From Alphaproteobacteria bacterium (GTDB lineage: Bacteria; Pseudomonadota; Alphaproteobacteria; CAAHEQ01; UBA3637): 64,000 nt of DNA. Position 1 is the first letter of the stretch. Every line of letters begins with the position of its first letter. The position numbers and the translations under genes are program-made. Below, piece after piece: positions 15,172-23,901 of this stretch. The stretch is from assembly GCA_017962565.1 (NCBI GenBank), contig JAGCVC010000018.1:1-64000 (forward strand), in the 5' to 3' direction. The notes beneath the pieces were generated by a model that worked only from the letters and a program-made list of their open reading frames with translations, was not told where the DNA came from and did not search any database.

Positions 15172-15840
15172 TTAACGTCCTTTAAAGCCTTTTGCGACAA
15201 CGTAGTATTCAACAGAATCTTTACGACTTGCAGGTGGTTTTACATGTTTGACAACAGCAAAGTCTTTTTTCATTTTTGCTAAAAAGTCGCTGTCTGTTCC
15301 GCCGGCAAAAATTTTTGCAATAAACCAACCGCCCGGATTAAGTACCTGTACGGCAAAGTCATATCCCAATTCAATCAAATTCATAATACGTAAATGATCT
15401 AATGACTGAACCCCTGTTGTATTAGCTGCCATATCACTCATGACAATATCGGCCGGGCCATTCATCATTTCTTTTAAAACTTCAGGAGCTTTTTCATCAT
15501 TAAAGTCCATTTGAACTAATTTTGCACCGGCAATCGGATCCATTGGCAAAATATCCAATCCGAAAACCAACGGCTTTTCAGCCGTTGAACCGTCTTTTTG
15601 AACGGCAACTTGAGACCATCCGCCGGGGGCAGCTCCCAAATCAACAACGCGAGCCCCTTTTTTAAAAAAGTGAAATCGCTCATTTAACTCCATGATTTTG
15701 TAAGCAGCACGCCCGCGATAGCCTTCTTTATGGGCTCGAACAACATAAGGATCATTCAGCTGTCTTTGCAACCATGCGGTTGAGCTTTTTTTTCGACCTT
15801 TTGCTGTTTTGACTCGTGTATGAAGTAAATGTTCCGCCAT
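15172..15840 (-). CDS. rlmE: 23S rRNA 2'-O-methyltransferase RlmE (FtsJ)
   Basis: A 222-residue RrmJ/FtsJ-type methyltransferase for U2552 of 23S rRNA, a late step in large-subunit assembly. Seen are RGRAAYKIMELNERF, the SAM loop VVDLGAAPGGWSQVA, MSDMAANTTG and the catalytic K-D-K-E elements (Lys in AAYK, Asp in SDMA, Lys in FIAKIF, Glu in SVEYYVV). The start at 15840 overlaps the stop of the preceding pilR-like gene (ATAAAATG). A longer in-frame reading would run back into pilR and is unlikely. It ends the pil operon together with rsmB. Confidence 0.93.
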   Translation of the reverse strand: MAEHLLHTRVKTAKGRKKSSTAWLQRQLNDPYVVRAHKEGYRGRAAYKIMELNERFHFFKKGARVVDLGAAPGGWSQVAVQKDGSTAEKPLVFGLDILPMDPIAGAKLVQMDFNDEKAPEVLKEMMNGPADIVMSDMAANTTGVQSLDHLRIMNLIELGYDFAVQVLNPGGWFIAKIFAGGTDSDFLAKMKKDFAVVKHVKPPASRKDSVEYYVVAKGFKGR

Positions 15841-15841
15841 T

Positions 15842-16948
15842 TTATCCCATGCCTGTAACCATTTGGTCTTGCATGTCAAATGTACCGGCAACAACCCAAG
15901 CAACAATCAAAGCAATGCTCATAATTGCAATACCGTTTAAAACAGCAGCTTTTTGTTCGATATCACGAATGGCATCTTCCAACCATTCGTTTGCCATCTG
16001 AGTCAATGCGGCAGGGAAGTTATCCAATTCGGCGTAAATTTGTAAGTCTCCGATAACTTCTTTATCCGGGAAACCCAGCCCTGTTAAGAATAAAGCTTCA
16101 CCTAAGTTTTCACCATTGTTGACGTAAATTAAAGCGCGTTCTAATCGATAAAGTAAGTAAGGAGATGAATCCGCACGTAACATACGCAACGCCTTTGAAA
16201 CAGGAGTACCGGCATTAATCAATGCAGACAAGGACAATAACCATGAAACACCAACAAAAATACGATATAAGTTCCAAGGTGGATAATTATCGAATCTAGA
16301 CCTTAAACGCCCTTTCCAACGTGGTAACGTCCATGCGATTACAAAAAAGATGATAGGTAAAGAAGCAAATAAAATCAAAGAATTATTACGTACCCAGTTT
16401 GACAAACTGACCAAGCTTCTGGCCTGTCCTCGCCAAATCAAATCGGGGACGGCATCAACCATAGGCGGAACCATGTAGGCACCAACTGCATAAATAATTA
16501 AAACAACCATGAACATTAAGAACATCGGGTAGGCTAATGCCCCGACTAAAGGTGCCTTCATCTTTTTGGTGCCTTCTACAACGTGAATTAAGTTCATTAA
16601 TGCGTCTTCCAAGTTTGCGATATCACCAACGGACAGCATCAATAATTCACTTTGCGGTGCCCAACCTCTTAATGCTACGGAAAAGCTCATACCATTTTGT
16701 AAGGATTCCATCCAACAAGTCATTGCAACAGCGATTGTTTCGGTAGGCTTTTTTCCGTTATCAGAAGCAATGTTTTTCAAACGTTCCAAGGCATCCATTA
16801 ATGAAAAACGGTTACGCAAGAGAGATGCTAATTTACGGTAAATTCTCAAACGATCGCTTTGAAAAAGCTTCAGCATTATTTGTGCATAACGGATCGTAAA
16901 AGAACCGTAACGTTTATCATTGTTATTATAAGAAGCTGTTTTTTGCAT
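15842..16948 (-). CDS. pilR: PilR/GspF-like inner-membrane platform protein
   Basis: A 368-residue protein with the T2SS F layout: two cytoplasmic helical GspF domains (about 45-150 and 240-345), each followed by hydrophobic segments (about 160-190, 215-240 and a C-terminal one at 340-360). It lacks the long N-terminus of PilC and resembles PilR of type IVb pili, including NAGTPVSKALRML. It would form the membrane platform on which the ATPase works. It sits after the pilQ-like ATPase with a 12-base gap and is coupled to rlmE downstream. Confidence 0.85.
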   Translation of the reverse strand: MQKTASYNNNDKRYGSFTIRYAQIMLKLFQSDRLRIYRKLASLLRNRFSLMDALERLKNIASDNGKKPTETIAVAMTCWMESLQNGMSFSVALRGWAPQSELLMLSVGDIANLEDALMNLIHVVEGTKKMKAPLVGALAYPMFLMFMVVLIIYAVGAYMVPPMVDAVPDLIWRGQARSLVSLSNWVRNNSLILFASLPIIFFVIAWTLPRWKGRLRSRFDNYPPWNLYRIFVGVSWLLSLSALINAGTPVSKALRMLRADSSPYLLYRLERALIYVNNGENLGEALFLTGLGFPDKEVIGDLQIYAELDNFPAALTQMANEWLEDAIRDIEQKAAVLNGIAIMSIALIVAWVVAGTFDMQDQMVTGMG

Positions 16949-16960
16949 TTTCTGTTTTCC

Positions 16961-18742
16961 TTAATAGCGTACGCGTTCGTTCAACAAACCTGTCCAACGT
17001 TCGACTTCTTCAATATCTACACGACCTTCCAACATACGTGAAACCGCATTTTCTTTCAAGGTTCGACCACCTAAATTTTCTTGCCAATAGTCAATGGCTT
17101 TTTTTGTTTCGCCTTGCAGCATCAAATCTAGGAAAGTTGAATCCGGAATAATGAATTCACCAACAACTATACGTCCGATAATTCCTCTGTAATCACAGTG
17201 AGGACATCCTTTTCCGCGTAAATAAGCTTTTTCCAAACCAAAATCACCAAAAGCTTCTCTCAAACGTTGAACTGCCGGATCATCTAAGGCATCTTTTGCA
17301 AGAATACGACAGTGAGGACAAATCGTACGGAACAAACGTTGAGCAACCATTCCACGAATCAAACTTGGATCTTCCAGTTTAAAGTTTTCAACCCCCATAT
17401 CACGCAAACGAATCAATGTTGCAGGAGCACTGTTTGCGTGCAATGTTGTCCAAACACCGTGGCCTGACAAAGCGCCACGGAAAGCCAAATCCGCGGCTGA
17501 TAGGGTACGAATTTCACCGATCATCATCATATCCGGGTCGGAACGTAAAGCAGCTGATAAGGCTTTTGTAAATTCTCTTTCTTTTATCTCTTCTACACCA
17601 GCATTTGTAACAGGCATCTGACGAGCGCCTGGAATAGGATATTCCGGCGGGTCTTCCACCGTGATCAGGTTAATTTCGTAGTTACGCTCTTTAAGCATGT
17701 TAATCATGTTACGTTGTAACGTTGTTGATTTACCAGAACCTGTCGGTCCGGTCACAAAGACCAGTCCAATCGGCATGGCGCGCAAGCGATAAAATAACTG
17801 TACATCTTCTGGTGTCCAGCCTAATGATAACAGATTACTTTGAGGATCATTGGCGTTGGCACTCGCATCGGCATACAACAAACGCATAACCACATAACGA
17901 GTACCAAAAGCAATCGGGTTAAATTGAAGACGAATAGCCAAAACTTCAGGAGGCAACATCAAACGTCCTCTGGATCCTCTTAAAGGTGTTTTACCGGATT
18001 TTTGTGCAGCCTGATATTCATTTTGAGCATAGTTTGCATCGGAAATATCGGCAGAAGCAAACGCCGCACGAACAAACGCTTCTCCCCATTCATTATTGTA
18101 TTCCATTTCCGCTTGTAACAAGCCGTTAACACGGAATTGAACCGTTGTATGATCCGCAACAATAATATGAATATCGGACACGTGCATCTTTGCCGCATGA
18201 GAAACAATTGTCACGAAGTCTCTCTGCATACGAACTTGGTCTTGCTCTTCCGCGGACATTTCTTCTGAACGAGTTGGTTTTTTATTAACGTATTCGTAAA
18301 TATCGGAGATAACAGCCATTGAAACGGCTTCCGGTTGTCCGATTTGCAAGTTACGTTTACGTGCTAATACTTGAAATGATAAGACACGTCCATCATGTAA
18401 GTAAGGTTCTGCGACCAAAAAACGTCCGTTTGAAAATAGAGCCAAGATCAAACGAGTTTCATCTTTTACAGGGAAAATACTGTTTGGTGCAGTAATACAT
18501 TCATTTCCGTCAGTAAATAGAGATTCTATGAATTCAGGACTGGAAGTAACCAAACGGCGAGGCCCGTCTTGATCGTCATCTTCCTCTGTATTGTTTGATG
18601 ATGTTGTTGTTTTTGATATAGCAGGGACAGAGGGTTCTTCAACCGGTTGACTTTCTTCCGACTGACCGACAACAGGCACAACGATTTCTTGCGCCTGATT
18701 TTCATCTCCTGTCGTCAAGTCTTGCTCTGTTTGTGTATTCAT
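16961..18742 (-). CDS. pilQ: PilQ-type assembly ATPase of a type IVb pilus-like system
   Basis: A 593-residue GspE/PilB-superfamily ATPase. After an acidic, low-complexity N-terminus (1-60), the Walker A GPTGSGKST is at about 332-340, the Asp box VEDPPEYP at 362-369, Walker B DPDMMMIGEIR at 402-412, the His box GHGVWTTLHAN at 427-437, and paired CPHC motifs at 475-478 and 513-516 that bind zinc in assembly ATPases. It would power assembly on the cytoplasmic face. It follows the pilP-like gene closely (ATG 4 bases after that stop) and is followed by the PilR-like platform. Confidence 0.92.
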   Translation of the reverse strand: MNTQTEQDLTTGDENQAQEIVVPVVGQSEESQPVEEPSVPAISKTTTSSNNTEEDDDQDGPRRLVTSSPEFIESLFTDGNECITAPNSIFPVKDETRLILALFSNGRFLVAEPYLHDGRVLSFQVLARKRNLQIGQPEAVSMAVISDIYEYVNKKPTRSEEMSAEEQDQVRMQRDFVTIVSHAAKMHVSDIHIIVADHTTVQFRVNGLLQAEMEYNNEWGEAFVRAAFASADISDANYAQNEYQAAQKSGKTPLRGSRGRLMLPPEVLAIRLQFNPIAFGTRYVVMRLLYADASANANDPQSNLLSLGWTPEDVQLFYRLRAMPIGLVFVTGPTGSGKSTTLQRNMINMLKERNYEINLITVEDPPEYPIPGARQMPVTNAGVEEIKEREFTKALSAALRSDPDMMMIGEIRTLSAADLAFRGALSGHGVWTTLHANSAPATLIRLRDMGVENFKLEDPSLIRGMVAQRLFRTICPHCRILAKDALDDPAVQRLREAFGDFGLEKAYLRGKGCPHCDYRGIIGRIVVGEFIIPDSTFLDLMLQGETKKAIDYWQENLGGRTLKENAVSRMLEGRVDIEEVERWTGLLNERVRY

Positions 18743-18746
18743 AATT

Positions 18747-19697
18747 TTATTCTTCCTCGTCTGAATCTTCGTCCAGAGATTCTTTTTCGGCGTAAGCTTT
18801 TGCCAGTTCTTCGATGTTAAACGTTTGAGCTATACCATTTTTTTCAAAAGTAATATCTGTTTTTGTAATTGATTTAACAACATGTCCGGAAGGCAATTTT
18901 GTACCGACTTTCAAAGTCAGGTTCTTACCATCTGCGTCAATAGCACGAGCTGTCAAACGACCCTTCATTCCTTTAACATCAATAATTTTTTGAATACCAA
19001 AGGCAGGCTCTTTTTTTGTTTCTTCAACTTGTGCTTTTGCGGAACTTTCTGCTTTTTCAGCTGCTGCTGCCTCTCTATCAGCAGCTTCTTTAGCCGCTGC
19101 TGCAGCTGCCGCTGCTGCGGCTTCCGCTTTCATTTGAGTTTCTTTCAACAAATTTTCTTTTGATATTTCAGCTTCTTCTAATTGCTTTTCCAACAATTCT
19201 GTTTTTAACCTTTTTTCCAGAATTTCTTGGCGTGCCTGTTCTTGTTCTTGTTGCCATTTAACACGAGTACGAATGATATCTTCACGTTTTTCAATTTCGG
19301 CCAAACGTGCTTCACGATATTTTGCTTTTAACTCTTCGACATCATTTCTTAATTGTTCACGTTGAGCTTGCAATTTTAAGAAAACGTTTCCACGTTCCAA
19401 ATCTGCCATTTCATGGAAAACATCGGCATTGATGTGACCCAACAATTGTTCACTCGGCAATTCCTTTCTGGAAACAACACGATCCATTGGTGTAGGATCT
19501 TTGATGATACTGTCCGATAAGCTGGGTAAGGGAGCTTCTTTTACTTCCGACAAAGAAGAACGACCCGGGAAATCTACAGGTGTCGGTTCCGCAACATTAT
19601 CAAAAACTTCGATTTCCTGTGCACCTGCGGCAAATGCCGTAAAGCACATGCTTAAAATCAATCCTAAGCTTAAAAAGTGTAATGTTCTATTTTTCAT
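18747..19697 (-). CDS. pilP: PilP-like periplasmic pilus biogenesis protein
   Basis: A 316-residue protein with a Sec signal peptide (about 1-26, ending AAGA). Residues 85-210 form a long Glu/Arg/Ala-rich coiled coil, with an alanine stretch (about 194-202). The C-terminal domain (about 235-300: KGRLTARAIDADGKNLTLKVGTK and following) matches the compact beta domain of type IVb PilP, which links inner-membrane parts to the secretin. It is longer than plasmid R64 PilP (about 150 aa), mainly through the coiled coil. The acidic tail DEDSDEEE is unusual. Confidence 0.75.
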   Translation of the reverse strand: MKNRTLHFLSLGLILSMCFTAFAAGAQEIEVFDNVAEPTPVDFPGRSSLSEVKEAPLPSLSDSIIKDPTPMDRVVSRKELPSEQLLGHINADVFHEMADLERGNVFLKLQAQREQLRNDVEELKAKYREARLAEIEKREDIIRTRVKWQQEQEQARQEILEKRLKTELLEKQLEEAEISKENLLKETQMKAEAAAAAAAAAAKEAADREAAAAEKAESSAKAQVEETKKEPAFGIQKIIDVKGMKGRLTARAIDADGKNLTLKVGTKLPSGHVVKSITKTDITFEKNGIAQTFNIEELAKAYAEKESLDEDSDEEE

Positions 19698-19712
19698 CGA
19701 TATGCCCCTTTA

Positions 19713-21170
19713 CTACTTGTTAATTTCAAAAATGCGCCCTTCATATCTCCAATTTTCCGTTAAAGCCGATTCTGCCGTTGGATTATATTCTATTTTTGTG
19801 ATTTCTAATGCAGAGAACGGCTTAAAGAAGGATTCCCATGCGGGTGGATCCATCGAAGACGAGAAAGAAAACGACAAATAATTATATACTCTTGACATCT
19901 GCGGTTGTTGTTGCTGCATTTTTCCAGCATTTTGATTTTCCGGCGCTGCAGCTTCAATAACAACTTGCCCGACAGACATTTGAACGGGTAAAGACAAAGC
20001 TTGTGAAATATCTGTCAGCTCTCGACGTAATTTTTGAATTGAATACATCGGAGTTGACGCTGCAAACGGCAAGTCAGTAAACGGAATTTCAATAGTCGCT
20101 TCCGTTGCAGTTTCATTAACTTGCACTTCACCCTTTATCTTATACTGATCACGAAGTGCTGTTTCCAACCATGCAATACGTGTTTTTTCACCTTTTTTCC
20201 ATCCCGTGGAAATGCCCTTTGGAGTGCAAACGATTTGATTTAATTTCCAACCAGGTATGTCCATTGTTTTCAATTGATAAGAAGAAATCCAACATTTTTG
20301 TAAAAATTCAGGGACACTGACTAATTTTTCCCATGGCTTTTCTTCCTCTCGCTGAGGTTCTACCGGTTGAATCGTTACCTGCGGTATGATAGGTTCAATA
20401 ATTGTAGTCTGTGACTTTTCTTGATCCATAAAGAAAATGATTGAATAAACAATACCGGCAATAACAATCAAAAGTAAAGCAACAATAGTTAACAAAACTC
20501 TTGTTCCTCGAATAGCACTCAGACTGTATAAACGTACTTGAAGACCTGTTTTTAATAAGTCTTCTGCACGCATTTCTTCTGCGCCGTCAATATTCCAAGA
20601 TGCGGGAGCAACTTTGTAACCCCAATCCGGAACCGCCATCATGGAATAGAAGGCGTCTTTTGCTTCTTTTTCCGTATGATACAGAACATCTTCTTCCGGT
20701 AAAATTAAATCATTACGGGCAGCTAAAAACCACCAACCTTCTTCAACTTCAAATACAGCTACAAAAGATGTTTTATCCGATAAAGAATCCAAAACGGCAA
20801 CAGAACCGACAATTTGACCTTCTTGATGTCCTTTGTCTGAACGACCGATACCATATTGCGGTGCACGACCGTAATGAATCGCATAAAGATTGGATCTTTC
20901 ATCAGATTCCATCGTTTCACGAATTTCGGAAATAGGATCATCCACATCCTGCAACGGCTGCCAAAACAATCCAACTGCATAAGTATTTCTTCCGAAATGT
21001 ATTAAACTGTTAGAACCTCTCTGTTCTGTGCTTGCATCTGAATCAGAGGAAGCTAAATCAGGTGAAATTGCACCGGCTGAGGCAGATTTTGGGGCAGACG
21101 AAGGCGACGCTGCAGCGGGTGTCGCAGAATTTGATTTTTGTTCATTATTCAATACGTCTTTATCTGCCAT
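19713..21170 (-). CDS. pilO: PilO-like type IVb pilus inner-membrane protein
   Basis: A 485-residue protein. After a Ser/Ala-rich leader (1-50) the cytoplasmic domain shows FGRNTYAVGLFWQPL, WWFLAARNDLILPEEDV and a WGYKVAPASWNI element typical of the PilO2 family of type IVb pili. One membrane span follows (about 225-250), then a Pro/Glu-rich linker and a periplasmic domain. It likely bridges the ATPase and platform to the secretin. Spacing to pilN is 21 bases and to pilP 15 bases, so they are co-transcribed. Confidence 0.8.
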   Translation of the reverse strand: MADKDVLNNEQKSNSATPAAASPSSAPKSASAGAISPDLASSDSDASTEQRGSNSLIHFGRNTYAVGLFWQPLQDVDDPISEIRETMESDERSNLYAIHYGRAPQYGIGRSDKGHQEGQIVGSVAVLDSLSDKTSFVAVFEVEEGWWFLAARNDLILPEEDVLYHTEKEAKDAFYSMMAVPDWGYKVAPASWNIDGAEEMRAEDLLKTGLQVRLYSLSAIRGTRVLLTIVALLLIVIAGIVYSIIFFMDQEKSQTTIIEPIIPQVTIQPVEPQREEEKPWEKLVSVPEFLQKCWISSYQLKTMDIPGWKLNQIVCTPKGISTGWKKGEKTRIAWLETALRDQYKIKGEVQVNETATEATIEIPFTDLPFAASTPMYSIQKLRRELTDISQALSLPVQMSVGQVVIEAAAPENQNAGKMQQQQPQMSRVYNYLSFSFSSSMDPPAWESFFKPFSALEITKIEYNPTAESALTENWRYEGRIFEINK

Positions 21171-21191
21171 TTGACAAATCTTTCACTCTAA

Positions 21192-22874
21192 CTAAAAGTT
21201 TTCCATACGCGTTTCCGGAGAAAGCGGAGAGACCAAAATTTCAGGCGTTAATAAAATCACCAAAATACTTCTGTTTTGATTTGCATTCGCTTTTCCACCT
21301 AAAATAGAAATGCGGGGTTGTCCGATACCTGCCGAGCTTGTTTTGTTTTCAACAGTCTCAAAACCTGTTAAAACCAATGTGGAACCGGAACGCATAGCTA
21401 TTTCTTGTACAAAACCACGTGTTTGCATCTTTGGTAATTGAACAACAGTACTTTCGCCACCTTCATCATTGCTACTGGTGTTACTGTTATTTGAATTATT
21501 GTTGTTATTATTATTTTCTCCATTTGAATTATTCGAACTCGAATCGGGTGAAACCGGTCCGCTTGATGAGGAGAATGTATTCAAAGCAACCAAATCGGTT
21601 AGGGTCATTGAGAACAAAACAATCAAACGACCATTATCCAAAATTCGTGGTAAAATTTCCATTGTGAAACCATAGTTCAACGTATCCGTATCAACATCAA
21701 CGGATGTGCTGCCGCTACCGGAACTATAACTGTCTTTTTCAACAGTCGTTTCTTTCACATAGTTTTCTTGAGTTGTAACTTGAACCGGAGCAACTTTGTT
21801 GTTTAAAGTCGTAACGGATGTACTTGTCACCAAAGACGTTCTACCTTGTGTGGAAAGTGCCTGAATAATACTTTGAGAATCTTTCCAGTTTGTATCCAAC
21901 AATGTCATAGTGATTGTTCCGGAAGTCGGTGTCGTAAATGTCGGAGTTACCGCAGTCATTGATATACGAGAGGATTTGAATGCTGCACTTAAATCCAATC
22001 CGTACTGATCGGTATTTTCCAAGACGACATTCAACACTTTAACGGAAATTGCAACTTGACGTGATAATTTTTCATTCAAATCTTGAACATAACGAGCAAT
22101 TTTTTGCATAACAAACGGAGGTGCCGTTACCGTTATGGATCCGGAAGTTTGATCGATAAGCATTTCACCTTGTCCGTTCATAACTTGTGTGATGCCGCTT
22201 TCGATATTTTCCCAGAAAGATAATTTAACATCTGTTGACATAGACAATGTTGTGCTGGCACCTGAACCACCACTGTTGGAGTTGCTGATAGGCGTACCGC
22301 TTAATGAAGCAGACATAGAACTTTCAACCGGTAAAGCATAAATAGTAAAGACACGTGTTTCCATCTTATAGAAAGAAATTTGTCCTTTACGGTTTTTCCA
22401 CCAAATGGAATATTTATTGGAGATATAATCCAACAGACCGCTCAAAGAACCCGTATAATTTAATTGAAATGCTTCATCTGGTAATTCTTCACTTACACGT
22501 AATTCATCCAAAGAAAACTTCAATCCGGTCATTTCACGTAAATCAACAGCCAAATCAGCCAAAGTGATAGGTTCTGCATATGAAACTGTCAAAGCATCTG
22601 AAACTTCCATATCCGCAGGAAGAGGTTCTCCTCCTGTGATTTTGAAACTGTCTTGGCCCAACCAAATATCTTCCTTTACCGTAACAGTATCAATTGGTTC
22701 CGGTTTATACGGAATTTTTGCTTGATCAATATATTTTTCAGTTTCATCCAAAACTGTCAGAACATTATCTTCAACTTCTTCAACGTGGCCAAAATCACCA
22801 CAAGCCGTTAAGGCAAGTGTGGCCACCGTCAAAGCCAAGATATTTAGCAGACGAATTGTCTTTTTAATCTGCAT
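21192..22874 (-). CDS. pilN: PilN-type secretin lipoprotein
   Basis: A 560-residue secretin. A lipoprotein signal ends in LTAC (Cys about 25), as in PilN/BfpB. The N-terminal domain (about 80-160, LADLAVDLREMTGLKFS) is followed by secretin N1-like and secretin domains (VAISVKVLNVVLENTDQYGLDLS; late VVQLPKMQTRGFVQEIAMRSGSTLVLTGFE). It would form the outer-membrane channel. An Asn/Ser-rich insert (about residues 450-475, near 21470-21550) breaks the secretin domain. The second ATG is preferred because GGGAGG abuts the first. It overlaps the preceding gene by 11 bases. Confidence 0.92.
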   Translation of the reverse strand: MQIKKTIRLLNILALTVATLALTACGDFGHVEEVEDNVLTVLDETEKYIDQAKIPYKPEPIDTVTVKEDIWLGQDSFKITGGEPLPADMEVSDALTVSYAEPITLADLAVDLREMTGLKFSLDELRVSEELPDEAFQLNYTGSLSGLLDYISNKYSIWWKNRKGQISFYKMETRVFTIYALPVESSMSASLSGTPISNSNSGGSGASTTLSMSTDVKLSFWENIESGITQVMNGQGEMLIDQTSGSITVTAPPFVMQKIARYVQDLNEKLSRQVAISVKVLNVVLENTDQYGLDLSAAFKSSRISMTAVTPTFTTPTSGTITMTLLDTNWKDSQSIIQALSTQGRTSLVTSTSVTTLNNKVAPVQVTTQENYVKETTVEKDSYSSGSGSTSVDVDTDTLNYGFTMEILPRILDNGRLIVLFSMTLTDLVALNTFSSSSGPVSPDSSSNNSNGENNNNNNNSNNSNTSSNDEGGESTVVQLPKMQTRGFVQEIAMRSGSTLVLTGFETVENKTSSAGIGQPRISILGGKANANQNRSILVILLTPEILVSPLSPETRMENF

Positions 22875-23802
22875 TTTCATCCTCCCGTGTGCTTACGACC
22901 AATACTTTATTTCCTTTATAGAATACACCTTTTGGTGCAGGTACGGCGCGAGCAAAGGATCTCAACAATGCTGATGCAACTTCAACAAAACGTCCCCGGA
23001 ATATTGCACCGGCTTCCAATGTATAGTCACGATCCATGTTCCATACAACACGCCAACCAACGTGGTTACCCCAATCTATCAATAATGAACGTAATGTTGT
23101 GCCCTCTGCTGCAACCCAATCTTTTACTTCATCACAAGCTTCTGTGCTTGATTGTTGAATTTGTGTAATACGTACCTGTTCATCTTCCAAAGATTTTCTT
23201 TCTGTTGTCAAACTTTCTAATTCTTTCTTCAGACGATCACGTTCAGCTTTTAAATTTGCTTCTTCTTCACTGTCTCCATCTACTGTTTTATCAAGAACGG
23301 CATAACCATCATTTTCTTCAACAACTGCGATTTCCGTAGTTGCTCCTTCATTAGCCAGAATAATTTCTTCATCCTCTGCAATTTCTGCCGTTACCGTTGG
23401 AGTAGCTTTGGCTTTCTTCGTGCAGGTTGGACAATTCTTTTCTTCTCTGATTGGAACAACGCGTGGTGCCGCCGGTGTTGATGCAGCAACTGAAATCTGT
23501 TCTTCGGTGAGAACAATTGGTCCATTGTCTTCATATCCAGAAGCATCTACAATTTCAAATTGACCGTCTGATATATCCTCATCAGTTAAGAACAATACAT
23601 CATCGTCATAGGCTGTGTCGTCTTCGATGTAAACATCACTTTGAACAGTTCTTTCTTGAACCGGTTCATAACTGACAACCTGAGTGTCCTCTTCGTAATA
23701 GTCAACGCCATTTTCGGAAACAGGGGCACAACCAAACAACAAAATTCCACTGAATGCAATTGTCGCTTTTAAGATTTTCTTTGTATTTAAAGTATTTTTC
23801 AT
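22864..23802 (-). CDS. TcpQ-domain (PilL-like) lipoprotein
   Basis: A 312-residue protein. The signal peptide ends in LLFGC, giving an acylated Cys near residue 24. A long acidic, low-complexity region follows, with a CPTC pair in REEKNCPTCTKK, then a coiled coil (ERDRLKKELESLTTERKSLEDE) and a C-terminal TcpQ domain (WVAAEGTTLRSLLIDWGNHVGWRVVWNMDRDYTLE in two parts, then FVEVASALLRSF). TcpQ/PilL proteins help the secretin assemble. The start at 23802 gives a 9-base gap to GGAG; in-frame starts upstream sit on top of that site. Confidence 0.82.
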   Translation of the reverse strand: MKNTLNTKKILKATIAFSGILLFGCAPVSENGVDYYEEDTQVVSYEPVQERTVQSDVYIEDDTAYDDDVLFLTDEDISDGQFEIVDASGYEDNGPIVLTEEQISVAASTPAAPRVVPIREEKNCPTCTKKAKATPTVTAEIAEDEEIILANEGATTEIAVVEENDGYAVLDKTVDGDSEEEANLKAERDRLKKELESLTTERKSLEDEQVRITQIQQSSTEACDEVKDWVAAEGTTLRSLLIDWGNHVGWRVVWNMDRDYTLEAGAIFRGRFVEVASALLRSFARAVPAPKGVFYKGNKVLVVSTREDENAD

Positions 23803-23901
23803 TAATGTCATCTCCAACTTTTAAAATGCACATTTGGGTGCGTGTACACAGATACTCTTTTTCTCTTATAAGCTACAAATATTAACAATTGGTATAAATT
23901 T

